A stretch of DNA of 64,000 nt from Bacteroides caecimuris (GCF_001688725.2 NZ_CP015401.2:930001-994000), one strand, 5' to 3'; numbered from the stretch's first letter, positions 1 to 9,744 are shown. A program made the numbers and translations. The notes: generated by a model not told the origin, from the sequence alone.

Positions 1-544
1 CGATGTTCTTGTTGGTGTAGTAGCTCACGAGGTTGCGGTAACGCTTCATCTTGGAATGGCAGCGTTCCACCACGTCCATACGCTCCTTGTCGGTCATGGA
101 GAGCGTGGTGATGTTCACCACATTTTTCAACTCCGTCAGCACGTCGTTGCTCTCCTCCAAGAGCTTCGTGTAGCCGAAGGCGATGGCTCCCAGCTCCTCC
201 ACCGTGAAGCTGTCGTCGCGCAGCATCTTTTGGAAGCTGGTGACGTAGATGTCGGTGATGTCGCCTACCATCAGGATGGTCTGCTGCACCTTGCGGGCGT
301 CTTTCACCAGGTTGTTCACGGATTTGAGGGCGTCGTAATACTTCTTGCCCTGTTCATAGATTTTCACCGTTTCCTGAAAGTTCTTCACCATATTCTGGGC
401 GGTGGTCGAGGTATGCACTACGTTCTTCGAGGTGTTCACGATGCTCTGCGCGATGTTGGACGGGTCTATCACCGCCCACTGTGCGCTTGCCCTGCCGGCT
501 GCAAACAGGCACAGGCAGATAATAAGTGTCATTCTTGTTCTCAT
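1..544 (-). CDS. traI: TraI-family conjugal transfer protein (DUF4141), partial
   Basis: Reading frame open from an ATG at 544 to the window edge (about 181 residues seen, C-terminus missing). It starts with a clear signal peptide (LIICLCLFAAGRASA followed by Q), so the protein is exported, and continues as a helical, charge-rich protein (repeated KNV, TEL, DVV heptad-like segments). Position directly after traG and a DUF3876 gene, and the signal peptide plus helical body, fit TraI/DUF4141 of Bacteroides conjugative transposons, part of the mating apparatus. The family is assigned from order and sequence character. The start is preceded by the CACTAAAATCCAAAGTAAC leader also seen before mobA and the DUF1896 gene. 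Confidence 0.8.
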   Translation of the reverse strand, partial: MRTRMTLIICLCLFAAGRASAQWAVIDPSNIAQSIVNTSKNVVHTSTTAQNMVKNFQETVKIYEQGKKYYDALKSVNNLVKDARKVQQTILMVGDITDIYVTSFQKMLRDDSFTVEELGAIAFGYTKLLEESNDVLTELKNVVNITTLSMTDKERMDVVERCHSKMKRYRNLVSYYTNKNI

Positions 545-574
545 GTTACTTTGGATTTTAGTGGGTTTCATTAT

Positions 575-964
575 TTATTCTCCGCTTGCCGGATGGTCCG
601 GTTTCGGGGTCACACGCACGTAGTCCCCGTTCGGCGAGAAGGTCAGGATGTCCGTCGCCTCGTTGTAGGACACGTCGATACGGAATCCGGTGTTTATGAA
701 CAGGTTGCCGTTCTCCTCCTGCAAGAGGTAGGTTTCCGGCTTCAGTTTGCGGCGGATGCCGCTCCGCTTGAATACCGTTACCTTATAGACTTCGCCCTCC
801 TTGTAGATAAGCACGTCGGGCTTTCCCTCAACGCTCTCCCAGTTCCCGCAAAGCTGGTCGCGGCGGTTGTCCACGGTTTCGCAGGATTGCAGCATCATGA
901 CTGCCAGCCCGATTAAACACTTGCTGACTTGCAGCATTTTCGTTCTTGATATACTCATACGCAT
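575..964 (-). CDS. DUF3876-type lipoprotein of the transfer region
   Basis: 129 aa. The N-terminus has a hydrophobic stretch ending in LQSC, a lipobox, so it is probably an anchored lipoprotein. The body is a small beta-rich domain (GNWESVEGKPDVLIY, YLLQEENGNLFINTGF). It lies between traG and traI, the usual place of the DUF3876 gene in CTnDOT-type elements. Role in transfer is not established; an envelope-associated accessory function is an inference. Confidence 0.75.
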   Translation of the reverse strand: MRMSISRTKMLQVSKCLIGLAVMMLQSCETVDNRRDQLCGNWESVEGKPDVLIYKEGEVYKVTVFKRSGIRRKLKPETYLLQEENGNLFINTGFRIDVSYNEATDILTFSPNGDYVRVTPKPDHPASGE

Positions 965-995
965 TTTCTTTTTTAGTTGATGAATCTGTTTCTAC

Positions 996-1472
996 TTATT
1001 CCTTTTTTCTCCGCCTTTCGGCAAGCTGCCGGATTGCGGCTTCGATGTCGCCGCCCAACTGCTCCGCCAGACAGTAAACCTCTACTTTTTCCGTTTCTTC
1101 GGTGGTGTACGCCAGATACTCTTCAGCACTAACTTCGGTGGCATAAACCGCCGACTGCGTGCCACCCAGTCCGATCCAGACCTCCTTGTAGAGCCTTGAC
1201 GGGTTGTTCGCCATGTTGATGGAGAGTATCTGCGACTTCTCCTTCTCCGTAAGACCCAACAGGGACTGTATGGCATCAAACTTGTTCATGTATTTCCGCT
1301 GGTCGAGGAGTATCTTGCAGTCGGAGTTGTTGATGATGCTCTCCTTGACGACAGGCGAGGAAATGATGTCGTCCACCTCCTGCGTCACCACGATTGCCTC
1401 CCCGTAATACTTGCGCACGGTCTTGTACATATAGCGCAGGTACTCAGCCATGTTCGCCGAAGAGAGAGCCTT
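996..1472 (-). CDS. traG: TraG conjugation ATPase, 3' exon (C-terminal 158 residues)
   Basis: Second coding part of traG after the group II intron. It resumes with KALSSANMAEYLRYMYKT directly after the VEEAW of the first exon (ends at 3874). Splicing at 3873/1473 keeps frame and gives an 834-aa product, the usual TraG length. The segment holds the ATPase motifs after Walker B (VVTQEVDDIISS). Any open frame running upstream of 1472 is intron sequence, not TraG. Confidence 0.85.
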   Translation of the reverse strand, partial: KALSSANMAEYLRYMYKTVRKYYGEAIVVTQEVDDIISSPVVKESIINNSDCKILLDQRKYMNKFDAIQSLLGLTEKEKSQILSINMANNPSRLYKEVWIGLGGTQSAVYATEVSAEEYLAYTTEETEKVEVYCLAEQLGGDIEAAIRQLAERRRKKE

Positions 1473-3873
1473 GCCGGGTAGGTCAGGGGCATTACTGCCC
1501 CTTTCCCCCCTCAGAACCGTACGTGAAAGTTTCCAATCATACGGCTCAAGCGGTGTTAAATTTCTATTTAATAGAAACCAGCTCATAGTTACATCTTATT
1601 AGTTTGAATGACTTTTCTTCTACAACTGTCATGCAACAGGAAATTTACTTTCTTGCCGTTGACTATTTGTTGGGAAGTTCCCCAAGGATGTTCCTTGTCT
1701 ATGGGTTTACCACATACGGGACATAAATGGTTCTGTCTTTCCCACATGTACAGCAATGATTTTCTACCGTTGAGCGACTGTAGCATCTTGTAAGTCTTGC
1801 GCTTTTCAAAATACTCTGTCCATTCGGGGTCAAAGGGATTTGCTTCACCTTTTACCTTGACATATCGGGTAATCTTTGTATCATACAGCCTTTTCAGTGC
1901 AATCCTGTCATCAGTCTTGCCTTTCTTGAAGTTTGCCACGAAGCACCAGTTACGGTTTTTTACCCGTGTAAAGTATCGGTCGGCAATCCAATATTTGCCT
2001 TTCTTGGGGTGTCGTCTCTTAGCCCATTGCCATAACTTTTCAAATATCAGGTAGTCAGCTTTTCTGAATGTATCCGAAGCCACACAATTCTTATAGTAGT
2101 TTACCCAGCCTGTTATCAGAGGATTCAAGAGCCTTATAAGTGATTCCTGTTTGCTTCCTTTATTGGAATCAATGATTCCCCGGATTTTCTGCATGAATTT
2201 CTTCAGGCTCTTTTTGGACGGTTTGATTAGAAGCACTCCTTTGTATTTTCGGATATTGTACCCAAGAAAATCAAATCCGTCATCAATGTGTGTAATCTTT
2301 GTTTTCTCTTCCGACAGGGTTAATCCCCTTTCTTTGAGAAAGTCCACTACTAACGGTTTGATTTCTTCCAAAGCTTCCTTGCTTCTACCCGTGATGATAA
2401 AATCATCCGCATAGCGTACAAGATGTACTTTGGGATAGTAGGTCGTTTTCCTGTTTACAAATTTCTTGTGATACTTCTCTGCAAGCATAGTTTGCAGTCC
2501 GTCCAGTGTCATATTCGCAAGAGTTGGTGAAATGATACCGCCCTGTGGAGTACCCTCTTCCGTGGGGAATAGCTCCTTGTTGAAGACGAAACCGCATTTG
2601 AGCCATTTCCGCAGCATCACTTTATCCATAGGGATATTGTTCAGCAGCCATTCGTGGCTGATGTGGTCGAAACAACCTTTGATGTCACCCTCCATAATCC
2701 ATTCGGGAGAAGTTTTCTTTGCAAGGACACAAAAACATTGTTCCCTTGCATCTCCAGTACTTCTCTCTTTACGGAAACCGTAGGAATTACTGTCCGCAGT
2801 TGTTTCCGATACAGGTTCCAACGCAAGCAGGTATAATGCCTGCATAGCCCTGTCTTTCATTGTCGGGATGCCTAAAGGACGTAGTTTCCCATTACTCTTT
2901 TTGATATTGACCCTTTTTAACGGCTGGGGCTTGTAGCCTCTTCTTTTCAGTTCACCGATAGCCTTGAATCTGGCATTGGGAGTTGACCATTTCACCTTGT
3001 CAATGCCTGCGGTGTCACTGCCACTGTTTGATGTAACACGCTTTACGGCTAAAGCCTTAGCGTAAAACGAATGCGTCAGCACCCACTGCAAGGATTTCAC
3101 CCTGCCGTGTTTGCCCGCCTTTTGAGCTTTTACAATACGTGCTTGTAGCTTATTAACCGCTATCTTGCACTTGTTCCAGTCTATGCTTTCCCAAGTGTTC
3201 CATTTCCGGTCAGTAGATGCACACGATGTTTTAATTTCGTTCATTTGCTTTTCTTCTTTAATAAGTTCTATAAGTTTCTTGTAAAACATCCACCATGCGG
3301 AAGTCTGCCCACTTTCGTGTGAGGTGATGTTTCAACCTCTATCCGTCCCATTACAGGACGGCATTCGCTTTCTCCGCATTCCTCTGCCCGCACTCCATTC
3401 GGCTTCACTTACGGTCTGCTTACCTGTTGTTACACAGGAGAAGTACGGGTTTACCATGTTTCTTGTATATGACAAACGAATGGGTTAGAATCCGTCTATC
3501 CGCCGGCAGTCGTTATGTCCGTGTAACCTTAGCATGGAGAAGGTTATCCGACTGCGTCCCTTTTGGGTTAGAGCCCAGTATCATTAGCGGCTCATTCGAA
3601 GTTACGACGTTTATCAACGGTTCACATTACGTTATTCATACCATTCAGCCTAGCTCCCCTGCCATTCGATACTAACGGCAGTTGTAATCCCCTCACGGTT
3701 CAAACTTCTCCTTTCGGAAGGGCTTCATTGTTGGTTCTGTTACCGCACGGGTTCATTGCTTAATACCGCACGTTCCCATAGGCTACTGTTGACGGAACAA
3801 CAGGTTCAATCATTCTAATTCCAACTCGTGGAATGAAAGTTGAACAATCATATACAAGACTTACATGTCACAA
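1473..3873 (-). mobile_element. Group II intron 1, inserted in traG
   Basis: A 2401-bp intron. Its 5' end reads TTGTGACATG, close to the GTGCGACATG of the second intron here. Near the 3' end (about 1500-1548) is a domain V hairpin: GAGCCGTATGA, then GAAA, then TTTCACGTACGGTTC. A domain VI-like hairpin (GGGGCAGTAATGCCCC) and the end ACCTACCCGGC follow. Removing exactly 1473-3873 joins the TGG of EEAW to the AAG of KAL. The intron encodes its own reverse transcriptase. The bases from 3290 to 3873 are structured non-coding intron (domains I-III) and hold no gene. Confidence 0.88.
1589..3244 (-). CDS. ltrA: Group II intron reverse transcriptase/maturase
   Basis: 551 aa from the chosen ATG (an in-frame ATG at 3289 adds 15 residues and lacks a counterpart in the sister intron). 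Reverse transcriptase motifs are present: NGKLRPLGIPTMKDRAMQ, EGTPQGGIISPTLANM and the catalytic YADD near residue 280, followed by a maturase X domain. The C-terminus has CPVCG and HDSC pairs typical of an HNH endonuclease domain. The protein helps its intron splice and retrohome. It looks complete, so the intron may be active. It is clearly related to, but not the same as, the enzyme at 40604-42295. Confidence 0.93.
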   Translation of the reverse strand: MNEIKTSCASTDRKWNTWESIDWNKCKIAVNKLQARIVKAQKAGKHGRVKSLQWVLTHSFYAKALAVKRVTSNSGSDTAGIDKVKWSTPNARFKAIGELKRRGYKPQPLKRVNIKKSNGKLRPLGIPTMKDRAMQALYLLALEPVSETTADSNSYGFRKERSTGDAREQCFCVLAKKTSPEWIMEGDIKGCFDHISHEWLLNNIPMDKVMLRKWLKCGFVFNKELFPTEEGTPQGGIISPTLANMTLDGLQTMLAEKYHKKFVNRKTTYYPKVHLVRYADDFIITGRSKEALEEIKPLVVDFLKERGLTLSEEKTKITHIDDGFDFLGYNIRKYKGVLLIKPSKKSLKKFMQKIRGIIDSNKGSKQESLIRLLNPLITGWVNYYKNCVASDTFRKADYLIFEKLWQWAKRRHPKKGKYWIADRYFTRVKNRNWCFVANFKKGKTDDRIALKRLYDTKITRYVKVKGEANPFDPEWTEYFEKRKTYKMLQSLNGRKSLLYMWERQNHLCPVCGKPIDKEHPWGTSQQIVNGKKVNFLLHDSCRRKVIQTNKM

Positions 3874-5901
3874 CCAAGCCTCTTCCACTATCAGTTGCTT
3901 GCGCACGCCTTTCAGACGGCGCATCTTGTTAATGAAGGCTTCCATGATGATGATGGTCACCACCGGGAAAAGCTCGCGATTTTCCTTAATACTGTCAATC
4001 TCGAAGACGATGAACCGCTTGCCGAGCAGGTCGATGTTCTCCGTGGAGTTGAGCAGGAAGTCGTAGCGTCCGCCCCGGTAATACTGCCGCATGGTGGTGA
4101 GCATGTTGTCGATGTTGAAGTCGGACTTCTCCACCTTGATGTCACGCTGTGCCAGCTCGCGGCGGTAGTCGTCGCGCATGTACTCGTAGAAGGTGTTGAA
4201 CGAGGGGACGATGCTCCGGTCAGCCCTGATGCGTTCGATGTAGGCGTTCACCGCGCTGCCCAGCTCGCCGCTCTCGGTCTTCGTCACCTTGTCGTCCTCC
4301 GACTTCCAGAGCGTCAGCAGCAGCGTCTTGATGCTGTCCTTCTTCTCCACGTCGTACACGTAGTTGTCGGTGTAGAACGGGTTGAACGAAATCGGTTTCT
4401 CCTCCGTATAGGTGAAATACACGCCGTCCGCGCCGTTTGTCTTGCGCCGTATCATTTCGCACAAGCCCTGATAGGAGTTTCCCGTGTCCACCAGCACCAC
4501 GTGCGCGCCCTGTTCCCAATACTGCCTCACGAGGTGGTTCATGAAGAACGACTTGCCGCTGCCCGAAGGACCTAATACGAACTTGTTGCGGTTGGTGGTG
4601 ATGCCGCGCTTCATCGGCAGGTCGCTGATGTCGAGGTGCAGGGGCTTTCCCGTGAGCCTGTCCACCATCTTGATGCCGAAGGGCGAGAGCGAGCTGCGGT
4701 AGTTGGTTTCCTCCGTAAAGAGGCATACCGCCTGCTCGATGAACGTATGGAAACTTTCCTCGGCAGGAAAGTCCGCCGCGTTGCCGGGCATCGCCGCCCA
4801 GTAGAGCATCGGGCAGTCGATGGTGTTGTGGCGCGGCACGCACTCCATGCTTGCCAGCTGGCTGCCCACGTCGTTCTTGATATGCTTCAGTTCCTCCGCG
4901 TCGTCGCTCCACGCCATGACGTTGAAGTGCGCCCGCACCGAGGTCAGCCCGTAGGAATGGGCTTCGTTCAGGTACTGGTCTATCCATTCGCGGTTGATGC
5001 TGTTGCTCCGGCTGTATCGGGATAGCGACTGCATATTTCTCGCGGACTTCTCGAACTTCTGCAAATTTTCCTCGCTGTTGTCGATAATCACATACTGGTT
5101 GTAGATGTGGTTGCAGGAGAGCAGCAGCCCCACCGGGGAGGCGAAGGAGAGGCGGCAGTCCGAGCGGTCGGTGGAGAGTTTCTCATAGCGGATGTCGGTA
5201 ACCACCTTTCCGGGCATATCCTCCGCATCGGAGAGTGTATGCAGGCACAGGCGGTTGTCGCCGATGCGCATTTCTTTTGCCGAGAGGTCGATGTCCTGCA
5301 AGGTCGCATTCCCTTCGGGCATAAGCGAGAAGTAACGCTCTATCAGCCCGGCGGACTTCTCCGTGCCGACAATCTCGTCAGTGGAGAGCCGGCGCAGCCT
5401 GACAAATCCGCTGTCGTTCATGATGCGCTCGAACTGTTCGGCGGCTTCCATAAACTTCCCGGCGGTTTCCTTGTCCAGTTCCTTCGGGATGATATGCCCC
5501 CGGCACAGCGTGCTGAAATTGCTCTGCATCCGGTTACGCTCCTTTGTCGTCTTGGTCAGGTAGAGGTAGCAGGTGTGCTTCAGGTACGGACGCTCGTTGA
5601 AGTGACGCTCGTTCGAGCGGCTCAGGAAGCTCATGTCCTCCTTTTGCAGTTCCGGCTTGTAGCGTTCCTTGATGAACCAGTCCTGCTTGTGGACGACGCA
5701 GAAGTCCGGCAGCACCTTGATAGCCTTGCACCAGCAGCCGTGTATCGCCTCGTACTCCGCGCCCGTCACGGTGTAAAGCTCCGGCAGCTCCACCTCGAAA
5801 GCCACCGTGATGTCGGCGTCTTTGGAGATGATGCAGCCATGCTCCACCGCCAATAGCGGGAACTTGTTTTCCAGTGTCGTCATTTTGGATGTATTTCTCA
5901 T
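3874..5901 (-). CDS. traG: TraG conjugation ATPase, 5' exon (N-terminal 676 residues)
   Basis: VirB4/TraG-type ATPase that powers the mating channel. The start ATG at 5901 (MRNTSKMTTLENKF) overlaps the traF stop by 4 bp and has an AAGGAAG ribosome site; upstream frame to 6087 is only traF read in another phase. Walker A is GPSGSGKS near residue 463. Walker B (KQLIVEEAW) is at the very end of this exon, where the group II intron begins. Without splicing, translation stops two codons into the intron (L, stop), leaving an ATPase without its C-terminal lobe. Confidence 0.9.
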
Positions 5902-6230
5902 GTCGTTTCTTCCTTTCGTTGCCGTTTGAATAATCGGGTGATCCGCCGCCGGTTGATAAGGTATCGGGGATGGTTCCGTGCCGCTCCCAGCTTCATAAGC
6001 CCGTGTTCGCCGTACCGTGCGTTCAGCGCGAAGGTCTGCCATACGAGGACGGAGGACGATGCCGCGCCGAAGCCGATACATACCCACTGGTCGATGCCGA
6101 CCATGTAGAGGATGACGAACAGGATGAAGAGAGCCAGCAGACCTCCGCAGAAAATGAAGAGGTATTGTGCCTTCAGACCCTTGAACTCGACCGGACGGCC
6201 GATACCCTTGTTTATCGGGTATTCAGCCAT
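5898..6230 (-). CDS. traF: TraF membrane protein (DUF4133)
   Basis: 110 aa starting MAEYPINKGIGRPVEFKGLK, the conserved opening of DUF4133 proteins. Two adjacent hydrophobic helices (YLFIFCGGLLALFILFVILY and WVCIGFGAASSSVLVW) make it an inner-membrane protein, followed by a basic tail. The ATG at 6230 is preferred over an upstream in-frame start because it matches the family start and follows traE closely. It is part of the transfer channel with TraE and TraG. Confidence 0.9.
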   Translation of the reverse strand: MAEYPINKGIGRPVEFKGLKAQYLFIFCGGLLALFILFVILYMVGIDQWVCIGFGAASSSVLVWQTFALNARYGEHGLMKLGAARNHPRYLINRRRITRLFKRQRKEETT

Positions 6231-6240
6231 ACATTGTTTA

Positions 6241-6552
6241 TTAAAGGAAGAATGAACGCAGGATAGTTGCGGCGACAATCAGGAAAATGCACGCTCCGAA
6301 CCAGCTTGCGGCGGTCTTCGAGGTGTCGGGGTCGCCGGACGAGAATTTTCCGTACACTTTTACGCCTCCGATAAGACCGATTACAGCACCGACGGCGTAA
6401 ATCAGTTTCACTCCCGGATCGAAATAGGAACTCACCATAGAGGTGGCTTCGTTGATGCCCGCCATGCCGTTTCCCTGCGCGAAGGCGGAGGCGGTTGCGG
6501 CAACCAGAAGTGCCGCGGAGATGATGAACTTTTGTCTGATGTTCTTGTTCAT
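6241..6552 (-). CDS. traE: TraE membrane protein (DUF4134)
   Basis: 103 aa. Signal peptide (ISAALLVAATASAFA) then GMAGINEATSMVSSYFDPGVK and two membrane helices around GDPDTSKTAASWFG. This is the DUF4134 family, which resembles VirB2-type pilin-like subunits in size and topology (inference). It lies 10 bp before traF. Confidence 0.9.
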   Translation of the reverse strand: MNKNIRQKFIISAALLVAATASAFAQGNGMAGINEATSMVSSYFDPGVKLIYAVGAVIGLIGGVKVYGKFSSGDPDTSKTAASWFGACIFLIVAATILRSFFL

Positions 6553-6571
6553 AAACTGTTCTTGTTTTTGT

Positions 6572-6604
6572 GCCGTCCAAAGGGTGGATAGTCCTTTGGA
6601 CGGC
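6572..6604. other. Perfect 12-bp inverted repeat before traE
   Basis: GCCGTCCAAAGG, 9-nt loop, CCTTTGGACGGC. It lies in the 204-bp gap between traD and traE. There is no T-run on the minus strand after it, so it is more likely a leader hairpin (stability or attenuation of traE onward) than a terminator. A CACTAAACCAAAGTAATG leader whose ATG is followed at once by a stop lies just upstream (6621-6640). Confidence 0.6.
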
Positions 6605-6756
6605 GGTTGATACTGGATTACATTACTTTGGTTTAGTGGATTCTCCCTTTGTTTCCACGGACTTGGGAGGGGCCGTTGCGGACGGGCCGTACCTTGTACC
6701 GCCGTGCCGCGTGGTGTGATGTTGTCTTACGTTTTCATTTTTTCTATCGTCTTTCG

Positions 6757-7488
6757 TTACACAAAGTCCCTTATGTTGAAATCCTCCAACCTTGTGGGAA
6801 TTACCAATTCTTTTTTCGTCTTTGTCTCTGCGGTTGCCGTCATAGGTTCATCATAAAGATAGAAGTCTATGAACCCCGCGATTTTCACTTTGACAGACTT
6901 GCGCAATTTTTCAAGCAGCTCCGTTCCTTCCAGTTCGGAGAACACCTTTCCGGCTTGCCGTTTTTCGTCGTTGGTCGGGTTGTCCTTTCCTGCTATGCCG
7001 ACGGCTTCCCCGATTTCGTCAAAACTGTAACCGGATGCACGCTGTTTGTCCGCCGTATCCTCTCCCGGTTCATCCTCCCCGAACTCCAGTTCCGAAGGCG
7101 GGATGCTCGTGAAGGTTTCATCGAGTTTCTCCTCCGGGACTTGTGCAGGGCGTGACAGGGTTTTCGCGTTTCCGTCGTCAAAAGTAGCGTCTTCCTCCGA
7201 CAGCTCAATGCCTTTTTCCGAAGTGGCAGCATGTGGCACAGGGGTGGCAGCGGTTGTCCGGGGTGATGCCATCCTGAAACGGCTCTTTCCGATGATGTCC
7301 GGTATTTCTGCGGGAGGTGTTTCCCGTACTGTTTCCTGCTTTGCCGCCGTGCCGCCCAATGACTGCCAGACAACCGCCATACCCTTGAAGAAGCGGACGA
7401 TTTTCGTTTCCATGATGCGGTCGTAGAGCAACAGGAACAGGAACCATGCGTTGCAGGCGATTGATACCGCCAATAATATTTTTGTCAT
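6757..7488 (-). CDS. traD: TraD, transfer-operon protein
   Basis: 243 aa with one N-terminal membrane helix (ILLAVSIACNAWFLFLLLYD), then a long acidic, proline/threonine-rich linker (about residues 50-140) and a C-terminal domain with GKVFSELEGTELLEKLRKSV. It overlaps traC by 4 bp (ATGA), so translation is coupled. Identity rests mainly on position in the CTnDOT traA-traB-traC-traD-traE order. Function unknown. Confidence 0.7.
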   Translation of the reverse strand: MTKILLAVSIACNAWFLFLLLYDRIMETKIVRFFKGMAVVWQSLGGTAAKQETVRETPPAEIPDIIGKSRFRMASPRTTAATPVPHAATSEKGIELSEEDATFDDGNAKTLSRPAQVPEEKLDETFTSIPPSELEFGEDEPGEDTADKQRASGYSFDEIGEAVGIAGKDNPTNDEKRQAGKVFSELEGTELLEKLRKSVKVKIAGFIDFYLYDEPMTATAETKTKKELVIPTRLEDFNIRDFV

Positions 7489-8069
7489 AGCTCGGCGGGA
7501 TTTATGTTTCCGAGAGCTTGTTTGTAGAGAGCCTTGTGCCTGCGTATATGGTCGCGTAGAATATTGTCCACGAACTTGCCGATGCTCAGTCCTTCCACCA
7601 GAAATCTGGCTATATGGGCTATCTGCCTATGTGTTTCACGGTCGATATAGACGCACTGCCGGGTTTTGATTTCCGAGGGTTCCAGAAAGGTGGCGAGAAG
7701 TTCTTTGCCGTCAAGACCGATGGCAGATTGCACATTTCCCGTGTCCACACGGTTGCCGATAACATTGATCGTGACCTTTGTCGCCGGTGCTGCCGAGTTG
7801 CGGTATGGAGGCTCTTGGGCATGTCTGCCGCAGGAAGGCTCATTCTCTTTCTGAAGCTGTGCAAAATGCCGGGTCAGCACGTTGTCCAGATAATCTTCCA
7901 CCGTCACGCCTTCTTTGGCAAACAGCCTGATAAGCTCTTCCATGCGCTGATAGTACTCCGGACGTAACAATGTCTGATAGCCAGAGACCGTTCCGATGCT
8001 GGACTTTTTCAGGATTTCATCCTTGTAGCCATCCGCCTGTTTCTGATTTTTCTTGTTCTTTGTTTCCAT
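7485..8069 (-). CDS. traC: TraC, DUF3408 protein
   Basis: 194 aa, basic N-terminus (KNKKNQKQADGYKDEILKK), then two related segments of DUF3408 type: YYQRMEELIRLFAKEGVTVEDYLDNVLTRH and THRQIAHIARFLVEGLSIGKFVDNILRDH. Each looks like a ribbon-helix-helix or helical DNA-binding unit. It is a paralogue of TraB next door and is probably a DNA-associated partner of the ParA-like TraA (inference). Confidence 0.75.
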   Translation of the reverse strand: METKNKKNQKQADGYKDEILKKSSIGTVSGYQTLLRPEYYQRMEELIRLFAKEGVTVEDYLDNVLTRHFAQLQKENEPSCGRHAQEPPYRNSAAPATKVTINVIGNRVDTGNVQSAIGLDGKELLATFLEPSEIKTRQCVYIDRETHRQIAHIARFLVEGLSIGKFVDNILRDHIRRHKALYKQALGNINPAEL

Positions 8070-8089
8070 GTTCTTTTTATTTTTGGTGA

Positions 8090-8512
8090 TTAAAATACGT
8101 CTTCGTAATTTTTGTCATACAGTTTCTTTATCACGTCCCCGCACTGGAGGAAGTGCTGGGTCAGCACATGGTCCAGATAGGCGGACAGTGTCAGCTTGTC
8201 CTTGCCGATTACGCGGGTGATGCGCATGATACGGTCGTGGTATTCCCTGCGCACGTATGCCATCTTTCCCGACCGCGCCGCAGTTTCCGCGCCTTTGATG
8301 AACATTTCAAGGTAGTCCTCTTCGTTCTCTATGGGCGGAATGACGGATACGGCAGCCGGCTTCTTGCGGTTTTCACCTTTAGCCGTTCTCTTTTTGTCAG
8401 CCGCATTGTCAGTTCCCGGCTTTTCCATGCGGGTGGAGGACGGGGGCATTTCCGGACGTATGCTGTCCAGAAAACTCGCTGTGTCAATCTGCACATCAAG
8501 GTTCTTGGCCAT
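8090..8512 (-). CDS. traB: TraB, DUF3408 protein
   Basis: 140 aa. Variable, basic, low-complexity first half and a C-terminal DUF3408 segment (VRREYHDRIMRITRVIGKD, then KLTLSAYLDHVLTQHF) matching both segments in TraC. Its start is 2 bp after the traA stop. It is likely a small DNA-binding partner of the ParA protein; CTnDOT elements regularly have a ParA gene followed by one or two DUF3408 genes. Confidence 0.75.
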   Translation of the reverse strand: MAKNLDVQIDTASFLDSIRPEMPPSSTRMEKPGTDNAADKKRTAKGENRKKPAAVSVIPPIENEEDYLEMFIKGAETAARSGKMAYVRREYHDRIMRITRVIGKDKLTLSAYLDHVLTQHFLQCGDVIKKLYDKNYEDVF

Positions 8513-8514
8513 AA

Positions 8515-9276
8515 TTATCCGTTTATCAGGTTCAGCATTTCGTCCGCAAGCTGTTCGATGTTGCTGCCTTTGACAAGAGCCTTGTCAGGCGGCATGATGG
8601 TGGAACGGAATACATAGCGTTCACCGTCCTCCTCGCTTTCCTTGCGGAAACGCTTGCTGTCCGGCAAATAGGTTTTCATCATGTTCAGTCCGGCTCTTCC
8701 CGCCACTTTCTCGTACACGTCATACAGGTTGGTCTTCTCCCTGCCGTCCACCATGTTCCACAACAGGTAAAGCCCTTTGAGGTTGGCTTTCCCCGTACTC
8801 ATGAAAGATTCGTTCACGACGGCGGCGAAGTTCAAGGAGCTTTCGGCAACAATGCGGTCTGCCGTTATGGGGCAGAACACGTAATCCATTGTCGCCACGG
8901 TATTGATGACGCCGGGATTGTTCACTGTTCCGGGCAGGTCAAAGAAGATGATGTCCGGCGGTGTTTCCATCGCGACGAAATCCTTTGCCTTTTCGATGGC
9001 GGTTTCGGGATGGCTCTCCACTATGGGATACATTCTTTTCTGTACTTTGGCATACAGTTCGAAAACCGTTTTTTTCAAACGGGGATTGCGTTCGATGTTC
9101 TTGATGTCACGTTCGCGCATGTCCTTGATGCTGTACTGCGGGTAGTCGCAATCCACCACGACGACGTCCATTCCTTTCACGTAGTAGAAATAGCTTGCCA
9201 TCAGTACCGTGAGCGTTGTTTTGCCCGCACCGCCTTTCTGGGTGGAGAAGGCAACCAGTAATGTTTCTTTCTTCAT
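8515..9276 (-). CDS. traA: TraA, ParA-type ATPase
   Basis: 253 aa, first gene of the transfer operon. It begins with the deviant Walker A motif of ParA/MinD proteins, FSTQKGGAGKTT (residues 10-21), and has VVVDCDYPQYS and IIFFDLPGTVNNP as later ATPase motifs. Such proteins position DNA or a transfer complex on the nucleoid or membrane. It is divergent from mobA across a 678-bp region that probably contains oriT. Confidence 0.9.
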   Translation of the reverse strand: MKKETLLVAFSTQKGGAGKTTLTVLMASYFYYVKGMDVVVVDCDYPQYSIKDMRERDIKNIERNPRLKKTVFELYAKVQKRMYPIVESHPETAIEKAKDFVAMETPPDIIFFDLPGTVNNPGVINTVATMDYVFCPITADRIVAESSLNFAAVVNESFMSTGKANLKGLYLLWNMVDGREKTNLYDVYEKVAGRAGLNMMKTYLPDSKRFRKESEEDGERYVFRSTIMPPDKALVKGSNIEQLADEMLNLING

Positions 9277-9299
9277 TGCTTCTGTTTTTTTATTCGGTT

Positions 9300-9570
9300 A
9301 TACAATCAGTTTGTCCGTTTTGTGATTGGCTGAATAACCGGGATGTCAGACGGTTTTCCAATCAGCCGACTGTCGGTATGCCGGATGAACCGGTCTGCAT
9401 GGCTGTCAGTAGTCAGGCTTGCTTGCCGGCTTTCATATCAGCTTGCCGTTTTACTGACTTATCAGCCGGGCGGCTTGTCCGCTTATCGGCTGACTGGTCA
9501 TCAGACCGGTCTTCCGGACGGTTTGCCGGGTGTCCGACAAACTGGTCTTTCAACCAATCACGCTGCAAAT
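9300..9570. repeat. Degenerate short-repeat tract between traA and mobA
   Basis: Dense, imperfect repetition of TCAGCCG, GCCGG, ACCGGT, GGCTGA and related words on both strands, with no credible gene. An open frame exists on the plus strand but is made of these repeats. It may be part of the oriT/control region or relic DNA. Confidence 0.5.
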
Positions 9571-9681
9571 AAACAGGTATATTCCGGAACTTGTATCACT
9601 TCCCCGGCAAGTGGCAGCAAGTGGCACAGGGTGGTAGCGGTTGGCACAGCTAAAATCCTGTTTGCCATGCGGTTTTAGCCC

Positions 9682-9689
9682 TAACTTTG
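9682..9689 (+). promoter_or_regulatory. Possible mob promoter -7 box
   Basis: TAACTTTG fits the Bacteroides -7 consensus TAnnTTTG. A TTTG 17 bp upstream (9661-9664) could be the -33 element, slightly closer than usual. It points toward mobA, about 265 bp away. Confidence 0.35.
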
Positions 9690-9744
9690 CCCCCGAACGG
9701 CAGGGTTCGCCGCAGGTGGCGCAGCCCGGAGTTTGAAAGGCATT

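Noticed and set aside
3427..3675. 82-aa plus-strand frame upstream of the first intron RT
   Set aside because: Lies in the structured non-coding part of the group II intron, antisense to it.
9343..9678. 111-aa plus-strand frame between traA and mobA
   Set aside because: Built of the degenerate repeats; no start context and no domain.
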